Positions 26,877 through 35,296 of a stretch of DNA of 64,000 bases are shown here, piece by piece. Position 1 is the first letter of the stretch. The number at the start of each line of letters is the position of its first letter. The notes under the pieces were generated by a model. The model was given only the letters and a program-made list of their open reading frames with translations. It had not been told where the DNA came from and made no database searches. Both the position numbers and the translations under genes were made by a program. This stretch comes from Streptomyces canus (GTDB lineage: Bacteria; Actinomycetota; Actinomycetes; Streptomycetales; Streptomycetaceae), in assembly GCF_030815415.1 (NCBI RefSeq), contig NZ_JAUSWW010000001.1:4898001-4962000 (forward strand). The letters are read 5' to 3'.

Positions 26877-28175
26877 ATGACGCTCGTCGTGCAGAAGTAC
26901 GGCGGCTCCTCGGTCGCCGACGCCGAGTGCGTCCAGCGCGTCGCCCGGCGGGTGGCGGCGGCCCGGGAGGCCGGCCACGACGTCGTCGTGGTGGTGTCCG
27001 CCATGGGCGACACCACGGACGAGCTCCTCGACCTGGCGGACCGGATCAGCACCGGCCCGGCGGGCCGTGAACTGGACATGCTGCTCACGGCGGGCGAGCG
27101 CATCTCCATGGCGCTGCTCGCCATGGCGGTGACCGAACTCGGCCACCACGCCACCTCGTTCACCGGTTCCCAGGCGGGCCTCACCACCGACGCCGCGCAC
27201 GGCAGGGCACGGATCGTCGACGTGGCACCCGACCGGATCCGCGCCGCCCTCGCGGCCGGGTCCGTCGTCATCGTGGCCGGCTTCCAGGGCATCGCCCAGG
27301 ACACCCGGGACGTGACGACCCTGGGCCGCGGCGGCTCCGACACCACCGCGGTCGCCCTGGCGGCGGCCCTCGACGCCGACCTGTGCGAGATCTACACCGA
27401 CGTCGACGGCGTCTTCTCCGCCGACCCGAGGATCGTGCCCACCGCCCGTCTCCTGCCCGCGCTCAGCTACGACGAGATGCTCGAACTCGCCGCCCACGGG
27501 GCCAGGATCCTGCACTCGCGCTGTGTGGAGTTCGCCAAGCGCTACCGGGTGCCGCTGCGGGTGCGCTCCTCGTTCGCCGACGACCTCGGGCCCTACGACC
27601 CCACCTCCCCGCACGCGGGTACGGACATCACGGAAGGCGCAACGGACCACGCCATGGAAGACCCTCTGATCTCCGGGATCGCCCACGACCGGAGCCAGTC
27701 GAAGATCACCGTCCTCGGCATCCCCGACAAGCCGGGAGCCGCCGCCACCGTGTTCACCGCGCTCGCCGGTGCCGGCTGCGACATCGACATGATCGTGCAG
27801 AACGTGTCCGCGGAGGCCACGGGCTGCACCGACATCTCCTTCACCCTCCCGGCGTCGGCGACCCCGGCCGCGCTGGAGGCCCTCCAGGGCGTCGAGGAGA
27901 ACATCGGCTTCCTCGGACTGCGCCATGACGACCGGGTCGGAAAGCTCTCCGTCGTGGGCGCCGGGATGCGCTCCCACCCGGGGGTGTCGGCCACGCTCTT
28001 CTCGGCGCTGGCCGAGACCGGCGTCAACATCCAGATGATCTCCACCTCGGAGATCCGTATCTCGGTCGTCGTGCACGTCGACGACCTGGAGGCCGCGGCC
28101 GGCGCCGCGCACACCGCGTTCGGCCTCGACAGCGAACAGATCGAGGCCGTGGTGTACGGAGGCACCGGACGATGA
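26877..28175 (+). CDS. lysC: Aspartokinase
   Basis: 432-residue class-I-like aspartokinase, phosphorylating aspartate to 4-aspartyl phosphate. Kinase motifs: VVQKYGGSSV (4-13), GDTTDELLDLA, LTAGERISMALLA, FTGSQAG, TLGRGGSDTTAVALA and YTDVDGVFSADPR. Two C-terminal ACT repeats follow (about 278-420), including DIDMIVQNVSAE and VNIQMISTSEIRISVVV, which in housekeeping enzymes bind lysine/threonine. ATG 26877 (after AAAGGCAGGA) gives the normal family start; an in-frame start at 26721 would add 52 residues of nitrate-reductase relic. The sequence diverges from the usual Streptomyces lysC, as I recall it, enough to look like an extra copy, and no asd follows it. Confidence 0.92.
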   Translation: MTLVVQKYGGSSVADAECVQRVARRVAAAREAGHDVVVVVSAMGDTTDELLDLADRISTGPAGRELDMLLTAGERISMALLAMAVTELGHHATSFTGSQAGLTTDAAHGRARIVDVAPDRIRAALAAGSVVIVAGFQGIAQDTRDVTTLGRGGSDTTAVALAAALDADLCEIYTDVDGVFSADPRIVPTARLLPALSYDEMLELAAHGARILHSRCVEFAKRYRVPLRVRSSFADDLGPYDPTSPHAGTDITEGATDHAMEDPLISGIAHDRSQSKITVLGIPDKPGAAATVFTALAGAGCDIDMIVQNVSAEATGCTDISFTLPASATPAALEALQGVEENIGFLGLRHDDRVGKLSVVGAGMRSHPGVSATLFSALAETGVNIQMISTSEIRISVVVHVDDLEAAAGAAHTAFGLDSEQIEAVVYGGTGR

Positions 28176-29509
28176 ACGAGCCCTGCACGTCGCTGGCGGC
28201 CGGCACGGTCCGCGAGGCCGCCCTGGCGGCCCGGTCGGCCGCCGACCGTCTCGCCACCACCACCGGGGCCCAGCGCGACGCGGCCCTCACCGCCGTCGCC
28301 GCCCGGCTCACCGACCGGGTCCCGGACGTCCTGGCGGCGAACGAGAAGGACCTGGCCGCCGCCCGCGCGGGCGGCCTGCCGGACGCGGTGCTCGACCGGC
28401 TGACGCTGGGCGCGGCGCAGATCGAGGCGCTGGCGGCGATGGTGCGCGACCTCGCGGACCGGCCGGACCCGCTCGGCGAGGTCACCCACGGCGCGGTGAT
28501 GCCCAGCGGCCTGGAGGTACGGCAGATCCGTACCCCCATCGGGGTGGTCGGCATGATCTACGAGGGGCGTCCCAACGTCACCGTCGACGCGGGCGTGCTC
28601 TGCCTCAAGAGCGGCAACGCGGCCCTGCTGCGGGGCTCCTCGACCGCCCGGCACACCAACGCCGCGCTGATCGACGCCATGCGCGAGGGGATCGCCGGTG
28701 CGGGGCTGCCGCCGGACGCCCTCCAGGCGGTGCCGGGCACCACCCACGCCTCGGTGCACGAGCTGATGTCCCTCACCGGCCTGGTGGACGTGCTGATCCC
28801 GCGCGGCGGCCGCGAGCTGATCCGGACCACGGTGCGCGAGTCCGCCGTGCCGGTGATCGAGACCGGTGTGGGCAACTGTCATGTGTACGTGGACGAGCAC
28901 GCCGACCTGGACATGGCGCTGAGCATCCTGCTGAACGCCAAGACCCAGCGCCCGTCGGTCTGCAACGCCGCCGAGTCGCTGCTGGTGCACGCCGCCGTCG
29001 CCCCCGCGTTCCTGCCGCGCGCGCTGGCGGCGCTGGCCGGGCGGAACGTGACCGTGCACGGCGACCGGCGGGTGCGGGCCTACGACCCGGCGGTGGTGGC
29101 CGCCACGGACGAGGACTGGGGGCGGGAGTATCTGTCCCTGGACATCGCGGCGGCGGTCGTGGACTCGATGGAGGCCGCCGTGAACCACATCCGGCTGCAC
29201 GGCAGCGGCCACACCGAGGCGATCGTCACCGACTCCCAGGCGGCGGCCCGCCGCTTCGTCGCCGCGCTGGACACCGCGGTGGTGGCGGTCAACGCCTCGA
29301 CCCGGCTGGCCGACGGCGCGGAGCTGGGCCTCGGCACCGAGCTCGGCATCTCCACCCAGAAGCTGCACGCCCGCGGTCCGATGGGCCTGACCGCGCTGAC
29401 CACCACCAAGTACGTCCTGACCGGCGACGGCCACATCCGGGGCGCGTCCCCGGCGATGCCGGGCCTGAGCTGCGACGTCCTGGAGGGGCCGGATCCCGGC
29501 GCCCGGTGA
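28172..29509 (+). CDS. proA: Gamma-glutamyl phosphate reductase-like enzyme (ProA family)
   Basis: 445-residue ProA-family aldehyde dehydrogenase-fold enzyme. The catalytic Cys is in QRPSVCNAAES (264), with IYEGRPNVTVDA, CLKSGNAALLRGSS, PRGGRELI and VIETGVGNCHVYVD. Family role: NADPH-dependent reduction of gamma-glutamyl phosphate in proline synthesis. Here the start overlaps the aspartokinase stop (ATGA) and no proB is present. In this operon it sits exactly where an aspartyl-phosphate reductase (asd) is missing, so use of aspartyl phosphate is a reasonable hypothesis. Alternatively it is a plain proline-pathway duplicate. Confidence 0.88.
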   Translation: MNEPCTSLAAGTVREAALAARSAADRLATTTGAQRDAALTAVAARLTDRVPDVLAANEKDLAAARAGGLPDAVLDRLTLGAAQIEALAAMVRDLADRPDPLGEVTHGAVMPSGLEVRQIRTPIGVVGMIYEGRPNVTVDAGVLCLKSGNAALLRGSSTARHTNAALIDAMREGIAGAGLPPDALQAVPGTTHASVHELMSLTGLVDVLIPRGGRELIRTTVRESAVPVIETGVGNCHVYVDEHADLDMALSILLNAKTQRPSVCNAAESLLVHAAVAPAFLPRALAALAGRNVTVHGDRRVRAYDPAVVAATDEDWGREYLSLDIAAAVVDSMEAAVNHIRLHGSGHTEAIVTDSQAAARRFVAALDTAVVAVNASTRLADGAELGLGTELGISTQKLHARGPMGLTALTTTKYVLTGDGHIRGASPAMPGLSCDVLEGPDPGAR

Positions 29510-29615
29510 CGTCGGTGGCGGGCCGCGTCACGCCGCCACGCCGGGCGCGGTGAATCCCCACCCGCCCGGGCGCTCAATGCTCGCTTATGCCCGCTTTTCC
29601 CTGCAATGTGCTGAT

Positions 29616-30806
29616 GTGACTCACGCCAGTACCCTCGCACCGCCCGCCGTCACACACACCGCCGCCGGGCGGGCCGCCCCGCGTGCCCCCCGCGCGGCGA
29701 CGCTCGGTACGGCTCTCGGCCTGTTCGCGCTCGCCCGGCTCACCGGTGCCGCCGTGCTCGCGGCGACCGCCTGGGCCACCGGTCACCGGCCGCTCACCCT
29801 GCTCGGGCGGTCCTGGGACTCCCGCTGGTACCTGGGCATCGCCGAGCACGGCTACGGCCGCGCCCTGCACGTCCCCCCGGACCTGGTCTTCAGCGACCTG
29901 GCCTTCTTCCCGCTGTACCCGGCGATGGTGCGGGCGGTGACCGCGGTGAGCCCGCTGAGCGGCGGCGCGGCGGGCCTGCTGGTCTCCTGGACCGCCGCGG
30001 CCGTCGCCGCCGCCGGCCTCTACGCGCTCGGCGCACACCTCCACGGCCGGGCCGTCGCCGCGACCCTCGTACTGCTCTGGGGCCTGCTGCCGCACTCGGT
30101 CGTGCTGTCGATGGCGTACACCGAACCCCTGCTGACCGCGTTCGCCGCCTGGTCGCTGTACGCCGTGCGCACCGGCCGCTGGCTGTGGGCGGGCACGCTC
30201 GCCACGCTGGCGGGCCTGGCCCGGCCGAACGGGTTCGCGGTCGCGGCGGCGGTGCTGGTGACGGCGGCCTGCGAGATCGGGAGGCAGCGCGGAAAAGTTA
30301 CCCACAGGCTGTGGACGGGCGCCGCGCTCGCCCCGCTCGGCTGGTGCGCGTACGTGCTGTGGGTCGGGCACCGCAAGGGCGATCTGCTCGGCGGCTACTT
30401 CGAGGTGCAGCGCCGTTGGGGCTCACGCTTCGACTTCGGCCGGGGCTCCCTGCGCGTCGTGCGCCGTCTGCTGCTCCAGGGCGACCGGCTGGTCTTCCCC
30501 ATGGCGCTGCTGATCGTCGCGGCGGCGATCGTGCTGTACGCGCTGCTGCTGGCCGACCGCGCCCCGCTGCCCCTGCTGGTCTACAGCGGCGTCCTCCTGC
30601 TGATCACGCTGGGCGGCTCGGGCTTCTTCGCGTCGAAGCCCCGCTTCCTGCTCCCCGCCTTCCCGCTCCTGCTGCCGCTCGCGCGGGCGCTGGTGCGGAC
30701 GGCGAGAGCCCGGCCCTGGCACGCGGCCGTACTGGCCTGCGCCCTGGCCGGGCTCTCGTTCGGCTACGGCGCGTACCTGGTCGTACTCGCCGATACGCCC
30801 CTGTAG
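29616..30806 (+). CDS. PIG-V-like membrane mannosyltransferase
   Basis: About 396 residues, 9-10 TMs. The extracytoplasmic loop after TM1 has GRSWDSRWYLGIAEHGYG, the Trp-Asp motif of the PIG-V/polyprenol-phosphate-mannose transferase group, followed by FFPLYPAMVR and SMAYTEPLLTAFAAWSLY. Such enzymes use a lipid-linked sugar to modify glycolipids or glycoproteins outside the membrane. The start is uncertain: GTG 29616 gives MTHAST..., while ATG 29577 and GTG 29550 are also in frame, and none has a clear ribosome-binding site. It follows proA by about 106 bases and may or may not share its transcript. Confidence 0.75.
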   Translation: MTHASTLAPPAVTHTAAGRAAPRAPRAATLGTALGLFALARLTGAAVLAATAWATGHRPLTLLGRSWDSRWYLGIAEHGYGRALHVPPDLVFSDLAFFPLYPAMVRAVTAVSPLSGGAAGLLVSWTAAAVAAAGLYALGAHLHGRAVAATLVLLWGLLPHSVVLSMAYTEPLLTAFAAWSLYAVRTGRWLWAGTLATLAGLARPNGFAVAAAVLVTAACEIGRQRGKVTHRLWTGAALAPLGWCAYVLWVGHRKGDLLGGYFEVQRRWGSRFDFGRGSLRVVRRLLLQGDRLVFPMALLIVAAAIVLYALLLADRAPLPLLVYSGVLLLITLGGSGFFASKPRFLLPAFPLLLPLARALVRTARARPWHAAVLACALAGLSFGYGAYLVVLADTPL

Positions 30807-30832
30807 TCGGGTGCCGAGGGTGCCTGAGGGAC

Positions 30833-31363
30833 CTACTCCTCGTCCTCGGGCTTCTCCGCGTCATTGACCTCCTGCTCGAGGCCGAGCTGCTCGACGAGCC
30901 ACTTGTCGAACTCGATGGCGGCCCGCACCCAGCTGACCGTCGAGGAGACGAAGTGCTCCAGCGCCACGCCGGTGCCGATCAGCATCTGCGCCTCACCGAT
31001 CAGACGGACGGTGCCGTCGTCATGGGTGTGCGTGTAGACCTTGGGCCACAGGGTGCGGCGGTTCCAGTCGTCGATGGACTCCAGCAGCTGCGGCTTCTCG
31101 TCGATCTGGTGGGGCCGGTCGTAGAACGTCCGCACCGAGAAGACCTGCTGGTCACCCTCGCCACGGAACATGAAGTACGTACGGAACTGCTCCCACGGCG
31201 CGGCGAGGTCACCCTCTTCGTCGACGACGTACTTCAGCTCCATCTGTTCGAGGAGCTGCTTCACGAGGTCCTGATCCGGGACGACGGGACCCGCCGGTCC
31301 TTGGGGCTGCGGCTCGGGCTGCTGGCCCCCGAAGTTCGGAATCGAGGACGGATCGATGGTCAC
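30833..31363 (-). CDS. YbjN domain-containing protein
   Basis: 176-residue cytosolic protein with a Pro/Gln-rich N-terminus and a YbjN-like fold (LVKQLLEQMELKYVVDEEGDL, FSVRTFYDRPHQIDEKPQL, FVSSTVSWVRAAIEFDKWLVEQLGL) and a strongly acidic C-terminus. YbjN proteins resemble type III secretion chaperones and are linked to stress and motility in enterics; in actinomycetes the role is unknown. GTG 31363 follows GAAGGGAAA. Confidence 0.8.
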   Translation of the reverse strand: MTIDPSSIPNFGGQQPEPQPQGPAGPVVPDQDLVKQLLEQMELKYVVDEEGDLAAPWEQFRTYFMFRGEGDQQVFSVRTFYDRPHQIDEKPQLLESIDDWNRRTLWPKVYTHTHDDGTVRLIGEAQMLIGTGVALEHFVSSTVSWVRAAIEFDKWLVEQLGLEQEVNDAEKPEDEE

Positions 31364-31490
31364 CGTGAATTTCCCTTCGTACGGATTCCTTCATCCTCCC
31401 CCATACGGGGAGGGGCGTGGCAACCCCGACGGGTCCTGTCAGCCGACAGCTGACAGGAACCGGTCGGCGGGGCGCGAAGGGGCGGGGCTC

Positions 31491-31622
31491 ATGGCGATGG
31501 CACACAGCGGCGAAACGACGGGACGTACCAGGTGGGGAGTGGTGGCCGCCATCCTGGGACTGCCCGCGCTGCTTTTGTTCGGCCTCCTCGCGATGATGGC
31601 GGCCTGGGTGCTGGTCGGGTGA
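31491..31622 (+). CDS. Small single-TM membrane protein
   Basis: 43 residues: a short polar N-terminus (MAMAHSGETTGRTRWG) then one hydrophobic helix (VVAAILGLPALLLFGLLAMM) to the end. AAGGGG precedes ATG 31491. Not recognised. It lies between the divergent YbjN gene and the convergent clpB; the coding call rests on the ribosome-binding site and the clean TM. Confidence 0.5.
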   Translation: MAMAHSGETTGRTRWGVVAAILGLPALLLFGLLAMMAAWVLVG

Positions 31623-31658
31623 CCGAGGGAGCCCCGGACGGGCCCCCTCGACCATGGA

Positions 31659-34256
31659 TCAGAGCGTCTTGCCGGTCGCCGGTCCGACGATCAGGCCGTC
31701 CCCGAAGGCATCCACCCGGACCGTGTCGCCGTCCTTGACCTCGCCGGAGAGGATCTCCTTGGCGAGGCGGTCGCCGATGGCGGTCTGGACAAGGCGGCGC
31801 AGGGGCCGGGCACCGTACGCCGGGTCGTTGCCCTCGTCGGCGAGCCAGGTCAGGGCCTCGTCGCTGACCACCAGGGTGAGCCGGCGTTCCGCGAGGCGCT
31901 TGGCGAGCCGGTCGATCTGGAGGCGGGCGATCCGGCCCAGCTCGTCCTTGTTCAGGGCCGAGAAGACGACCAGGTCGTCGAGACGGTTCAGGAACTCCGG
32001 CTTGAAGCTGGACCGCACCACCTCCAGCACCTGTTCCTTCTTCTCCGCCTCACTCGTGATCGGGTCGACCAGGAACTGGCTGCCGAGGTTCGACGTCAGC
32101 ACCAGGATGGTGTTGCGGAAGTCGACGGTGCGGCCCTGGCCGTCCGTCAGACGCCCGTCGTCCAGCACCTGGAGCAGGATGTCGAAGACCTCGGGGTGCG
32201 CCTTCTCCACCTCGTCCAGCAGCACCACGCTGTACGGCCGCCTGCGGACGGCTTCCGTCAGCTGGCCGCCCTCCTCGTAGCCGATGTAGCCGGGAGGCGC
32301 GCCGAGGAGACGGGCGACGCTGTGCTTCTCGCCGTACTCGCTCATGTCGATGCGGATCATCGCCCGCTCGTCGTCGAAGAGGAAGTCGGCGAGCGCCTTG
32401 GCGAGTTCGGTCTTGCCGACGCCCGTCGGGCCGAGGAAGAGGAAGGAGCCGGTGGGGCGGTCCGGGTCGGCGATGCCGGCCCGGGTGCGGCGGACGGCGT
32501 CGGAGACCGCCTGCACGGCCTGCGCCTGGCCGATCAGCCGGCGCCCCAACTCCTCCTCCATGCGCAGGAGTTTCTGCGTCTCGCCCTCCATGAGGCGGCC
32601 GGCGGGAATGCCGGTCCAGGCGGCGACGACGTCGGCGATGTCGTCCGGGCCGACCTCCTCCTTGACCATGGTGTCCTTGGAGACCTCCTCCTCGGCCTGG
32701 GAGGCTTCCGCCAAGTCCCGTTCCAGGGTGGGGATCTCGCCGTAGAGCAGCTTGCTGGCGGTGTCGAAGTCGCCGTCGCGCTGGGCGCGTTCGGCCTGGC
32801 CGCGCAGATCGTCGAGGCGTTCCTTCAGCTCACCGACGCGGTTGAGGGACTGCTTCTCCTTCTCCCAGCGGGCGGTCAGGCCCCGCAGCTCCTCCTCCTT
32901 GTCGGCGAGATCGCGGCGCAGCCGCTCCAGGCGCTCGCGGGAGGCCGGGTCGGTCTCCTTGTCCAGGGCGAGCTCCTCCATCTTCAACCGGTCGACGGCG
33001 CGCTGGAGTTCGTCGATCTCCAGGGGTGAGGAGTCGATCTCCATGCGGAGGCGGGAGGCGGACTCGTCGACGAGGTCGATGGCCTTGTCGGGCAGGAAGC
33101 GGGAGGTGATGTACCGGTCGGAGAGCGTGGCGGCGGCGACGAGGGCGGCGTCGGCGATCTGGACCTTGTGGTGGGCCTCGTAGCGGCCCTTGAGTCCGCG
33201 CAGGATCGCGATCGTGTCCTCGACCGTCGGCTCGGCGACCAGCACCTGCTGGAAGCGGCGCTCCAGGGCCGGGTCCTTCTCGATCCGCTCCCGGTACTCG
33301 TCCAGCGTCGTCGCACCGACCATGCGCAGCTCACCGCGGGCGAGCATGGGCTTGAGCATGTTGCCGGCGTCCATGGCGGAGTCGCCGCCGGCCCCGGCGC
33401 CCACGACGGTGTGCAGTTCGTCGATGAAGGTGACGATCTGCCCGTCGGAGGCCTTGATCTCGGCGAGGACGGTCTTGAGCCGCTCCTCGAACTCACCGCG
33501 GTACTTGGCCCCGGCGACCATCGCGCCCAGGTCGAGGGCGACGAGCCGCTTGTTCTTGAGGGACTCGGGCACGTCCCCCTTCACGATCCGCTGGGCGAGC
33601 CCCTCGACGACGGCGGTCTTGCCGACGCCGGGCTCGCCGATGAGGACCGGGTTGTTCTTGGTGCGCCGGGACAGGACCTGGACGACCCGCCGGATCTCCT
33701 GGTCCCGCCCGATGACGGGGTCGAGCTTGCCCTCGCGGGCCGCGGCGGTGAAATCGGTGCCGAACTTCTCCAGGGCCTTGTACTGCCCCTCTGGATCGGG
33801 TGTGGTCACCCGGCGTCCTCCCCTGGCCTTCTGGAACGCCTCCTGCAACTTCCTGGCGTTCGCGCCCTGCGAGGAGAGTACGTCCCCGGCCTGGCCGCCC
33901 TTCGCGGCGATGCCCATGAGGAGATGCTCGGTGGAGAGGTACTCGTCACCGAGGTCCTTGGCGCGGGCGCCGGCGTCGGCGACCACGGCGAGCAGGTCAC
34001 GGCTGGGCTGCGGGGGCGCGACGGTGGATCCGGTCACGCTGGGCAGTCCGGCGAGGATCTTCTCCGCGCCGACCCGCACGGCGGCCTGGTCGGCCTCGGC
34101 GGCGGCCAGCAGATCGACGATGTTCTCGTTGTCCTGCCCCTGGAGCAGAGCGAGGAGCAGGTGAGCGGGGGTGAGATCCGGGTGCCCCTCGGTGGCGGCC
34201 CGCTTCTCGGCCGCGTTGATCGCGTCCCGGCTCCGGTTGGTCAGCTCGGCGTCCAC
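31659..34256 (-). CDS. clpB: ClpB ATP-dependent disaggregase
   Basis: 865-residue Hsp100 chaperone that works with DnaK to extract proteins from aggregates. In order: Clp N-domain (1-145), AAA-1 with GEPGVGKTAVVEGLAQ and the DEL Walker B in FIDELHTVVGAG, the coiled-coil middle domain (about 400-520, rich in Leu/Glu/Arg), AAA-2 with LGPTGVGKTELAKALA and VLLDEVEKAHPEV, and the sensor-2 region. It lacks the IGF/L loop for ClpP, as expected. GTG start 34256 after GAGGAGG. An HspR operator lies just upstream (34317-34337). Confidence 0.97.
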   Translation of the reverse strand: MDAELTNRSRDAINAAEKRAATEGHPDLTPAHLLLALLQGQDNENIVDLLAAAEADQAAVRVGAEKILAGLPSVTGSTVAPPQPSRDLLAVVADAGARAKDLGDEYLSTEHLLMGIAAKGGQAGDVLSSQGANARKLQEAFQKARGGRRVTTPDPEGQYKALEKFGTDFTAAAREGKLDPVIGRDQEIRRVVQVLSRRTKNNPVLIGEPGVGKTAVVEGLAQRIVKGDVPESLKNKRLVALDLGAMVAGAKYRGEFEERLKTVLAEIKASDGQIVTFIDELHTVVGAGAGGDSAMDAGNMLKPMLARGELRMVGATTLDEYRERIEKDPALERRFQQVLVAEPTVEDTIAILRGLKGRYEAHHKVQIADAALVAAATLSDRYITSRFLPDKAIDLVDESASRLRMEIDSSPLEIDELQRAVDRLKMEELALDKETDPASRERLERLRRDLADKEEELRGLTARWEKEKQSLNRVGELKERLDDLRGQAERAQRDGDFDTASKLLYGEIPTLERDLAEASQAEEEVSKDTMVKEEVGPDDIADVVAAWTGIPAGRLMEGETQKLLRMEEELGRRLIGQAQAVQAVSDAVRRTRAGIADPDRPTGSFLFLGPTGVGKTELAKALADFLFDDERAMIRIDMSEYGEKHSVARLLGAPPGYIGYEEGGQLTEAVRRRPYSVVLLDEVEKAHPEVFDILLQVLDDGRLTDGQGRTVDFRNTILVLTSNLGSQFLVDPITSEAEKKEQVLEVVRSSFKPEFLNRLDDLVVFSALNKDELGRIARLQIDRLAKRLAERRLTLVVSDEALTWLADEGNDPAYGARPLRRLVQTAIGDRLAKEILSGEVKDGDTVRVDAFGDGLIVGPATGKTL

Positions 34257-34316
34257 GTGTCCGTACTCCTCCTCGGTGTGGGCTCTCCCTGGACTGACTC
34301 AGTCAACGTACACAAA

Positions 34317-34337
34317 GTTGAGTCTATTCCACTCAAG
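34317..34337 (-). promoter_or_regulatory. HAIR operator (HspR binding site) of clpB
   Basis: GTTGAGT (34317-34323), seven bases, ACTCAAG (34331-34337): one base off the HAIR consensus CTTGAGT, N7, ACTCAAG recognised by HspR. It lies 61 bases upstream of the clpB start, overlapping a plausible -35 element on the minus strand. The repressor gene hspR is at 44505-44951 in this window. Confidence 0.88.
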
Positions 34338-34376
34338 GCGGGGGGCGGGAGCCTTGGAGGGGTTAACTTCCAGGCC

Positions 34377-34808
34377 ATGACGACTCCTCCCACGACAACG
34401 CACCCCCAGGACCCGACTGCCCTCGACGACGAGACGTATCTCAGCTTCTGGCGGGAGCGGCACCTGTGCACGCTGACGACCCTGCGCCCGGACGGCAGCC
34501 CGCATGTCGTGCCGGTCGGAGTGACCTACGACCAGGAGACCGGACTCGCCCGGGTGATCACGAGCGGGTCGAGCAAGAAGGCGCGGAACGTGCTGGCGGC
34601 CGGGCCGGAGGGGGCGCGGGTGGCGGTGTGCCAGACGGCGGGCCGGCGGTGGGCGACGCTGGAGGGGCGGGCCCGGGTCCGCACGGAGCCGGACCGGGTC
34701 GCGGAGGCGGTGCGACGGTACGCGCAGCGCTACGAGCGGGAGCCGCGGCCGAATCCCGCGCGGGTGGTGATCGAGATCGAGGTGACGCGGGCGCTCGGTC
34801 ACGGGTGA
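34377..34808 (+). CDS. PPOX-class flavin/F420-dependent protein
   Basis: 143-residue split-barrel protein of the pyridoxamine-phosphate-oxidase-like group. LSFWRERHLCTLTTLRPDGSPHVVPVG, VITSGSSKKARNVLA and VAVCQTAGRRWATLEGRARV fit F420- or FMN-dependent reductases common in actinomycetes. The substrate is unknown. Divergent from clpB, it starts 40 bases from the HAIR element, so it may share that control. Confidence 0.82.
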   Translation: MTTPPTTTHPQDPTALDDETYLSFWRERHLCTLTTLRPDGSPHVVPVGVTYDQETGLARVITSGSSKKARNVLAAGPEGARVAVCQTAGRRWATLEGRARVRTEPDRVAEAVRRYAQRYEREPRPNPARVVIEIEVTRALGHG

Positions 34809-34876
34809 GGACGTATGAGCGATCTCTTCCGGCCAGTGATCGATTGGGTGGATACCCGGAAATGTCTCCAGAAACA

Positions 34877-34915
34877 CAGCGGCGTCACCGTGTTCAGGTC
34901 ACGGTGACGCCGCTG
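34877..34915. terminator. Bidirectional terminator
   Basis: Perfect 16-bp stem, CAGCGGCGTCACCGTG (34877-34892) and CACGGTGACGCCGCTG (34900-34915), with a 7-base loop, lying between the convergent PPOX gene and the Rieske-derived gene. Confidence 0.8.
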
Positions 34916-34959
34916 CGGGGGGAAGCACCTGCGCGATCTGTTACGACGGGGGAATCGCG

Positions 34960-35295
34960 TCAGGCACTGCGGGGGGTGGCTGGGATGGCCCGTGAGGTGG
35001 GGGATTCGGGTTCCACCAGCCGATGGTCTCGTTGGTCGAGATTCACAAAGATCATTCCGTACCGAATGGCACACCGCACTGGCTGCGGCGCCCCCCGAGG
35101 CCGCCGCAGACACCGGTACGCCCGCAGGTCCTCGTCCTCGTCCCGCGTGACGACCACCGGCTCACCGAACACGGTCACCATCAACGAGTCACCGGCGTGG
35201 GGGATCGCGGTGACGAGGTCGATGAAGTGCCAGCCGGAGCGGTAGGCCGTGGCCATTTCGCGACGGAATGAGCGATCGTCGGGCGGAGTGGTCAT
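34960..35295 (-). CDS. Rieske-derived small protein lacking cluster ligands
   Basis: 111 residues. The N-terminal 60 read like the start of a Rieske oxygenase alpha subunit: SGWHFIDLVTAIPHAGDSL, then FGEPVVVTRDEDEDLRAYRC. Where the CxH and CxxH ligands should be it has CLRRPRGAPQPVRCAIR, and it runs straight into YGMIFVNLDQRD, the segment that normally follows the cluster domain. So the cluster-binding part is deleted and [2Fe-2S] binding is not expected. It may be a repurposed fold or a decaying gene. The stop lies in a Ser/Pro/Arg tail. It starts one base beyond the stop of the DSAW peptide gene (35297), with which it is likely co-transcribed. Confidence 0.6.
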   Translation of the reverse strand: MTTPPDDRSFRREMATAYRSGWHFIDLVTAIPHAGDSLMVTVFGEPVVVTRDEDEDLRAYRCLRRPRGAPQPVRCAIRYGMIFVNLDQRDHRLVEPESPTSRAIPATPRSA

Positions 35296-35296
35296 G

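Noticed and set aside
26721..28175. Aspartokinase simply annotated from 26721 as a normal 484-residue protein
   Set aside because: The first 52 codons belong to a different family (nitrate reductase Fe-S start), and the usual aspartokinase start with its own ribosome-binding site is at 26877.
20093..29509. Nitrous-acid (aspartate-nitrosuccinate) N-N bond pathway, suggested by aspartate and narK genes
   Set aside because: No CreD/CreE-like lyase or flavin monooxygenase is present; the aspartate genes lead to homoserine instead.
31659..34256. ClpC/ClpA identity for the Hsp100 gene
   Set aside because: The long middle coiled-coil domain, lack of a ClpP-binding loop and the HspR operator all fit ClpB.
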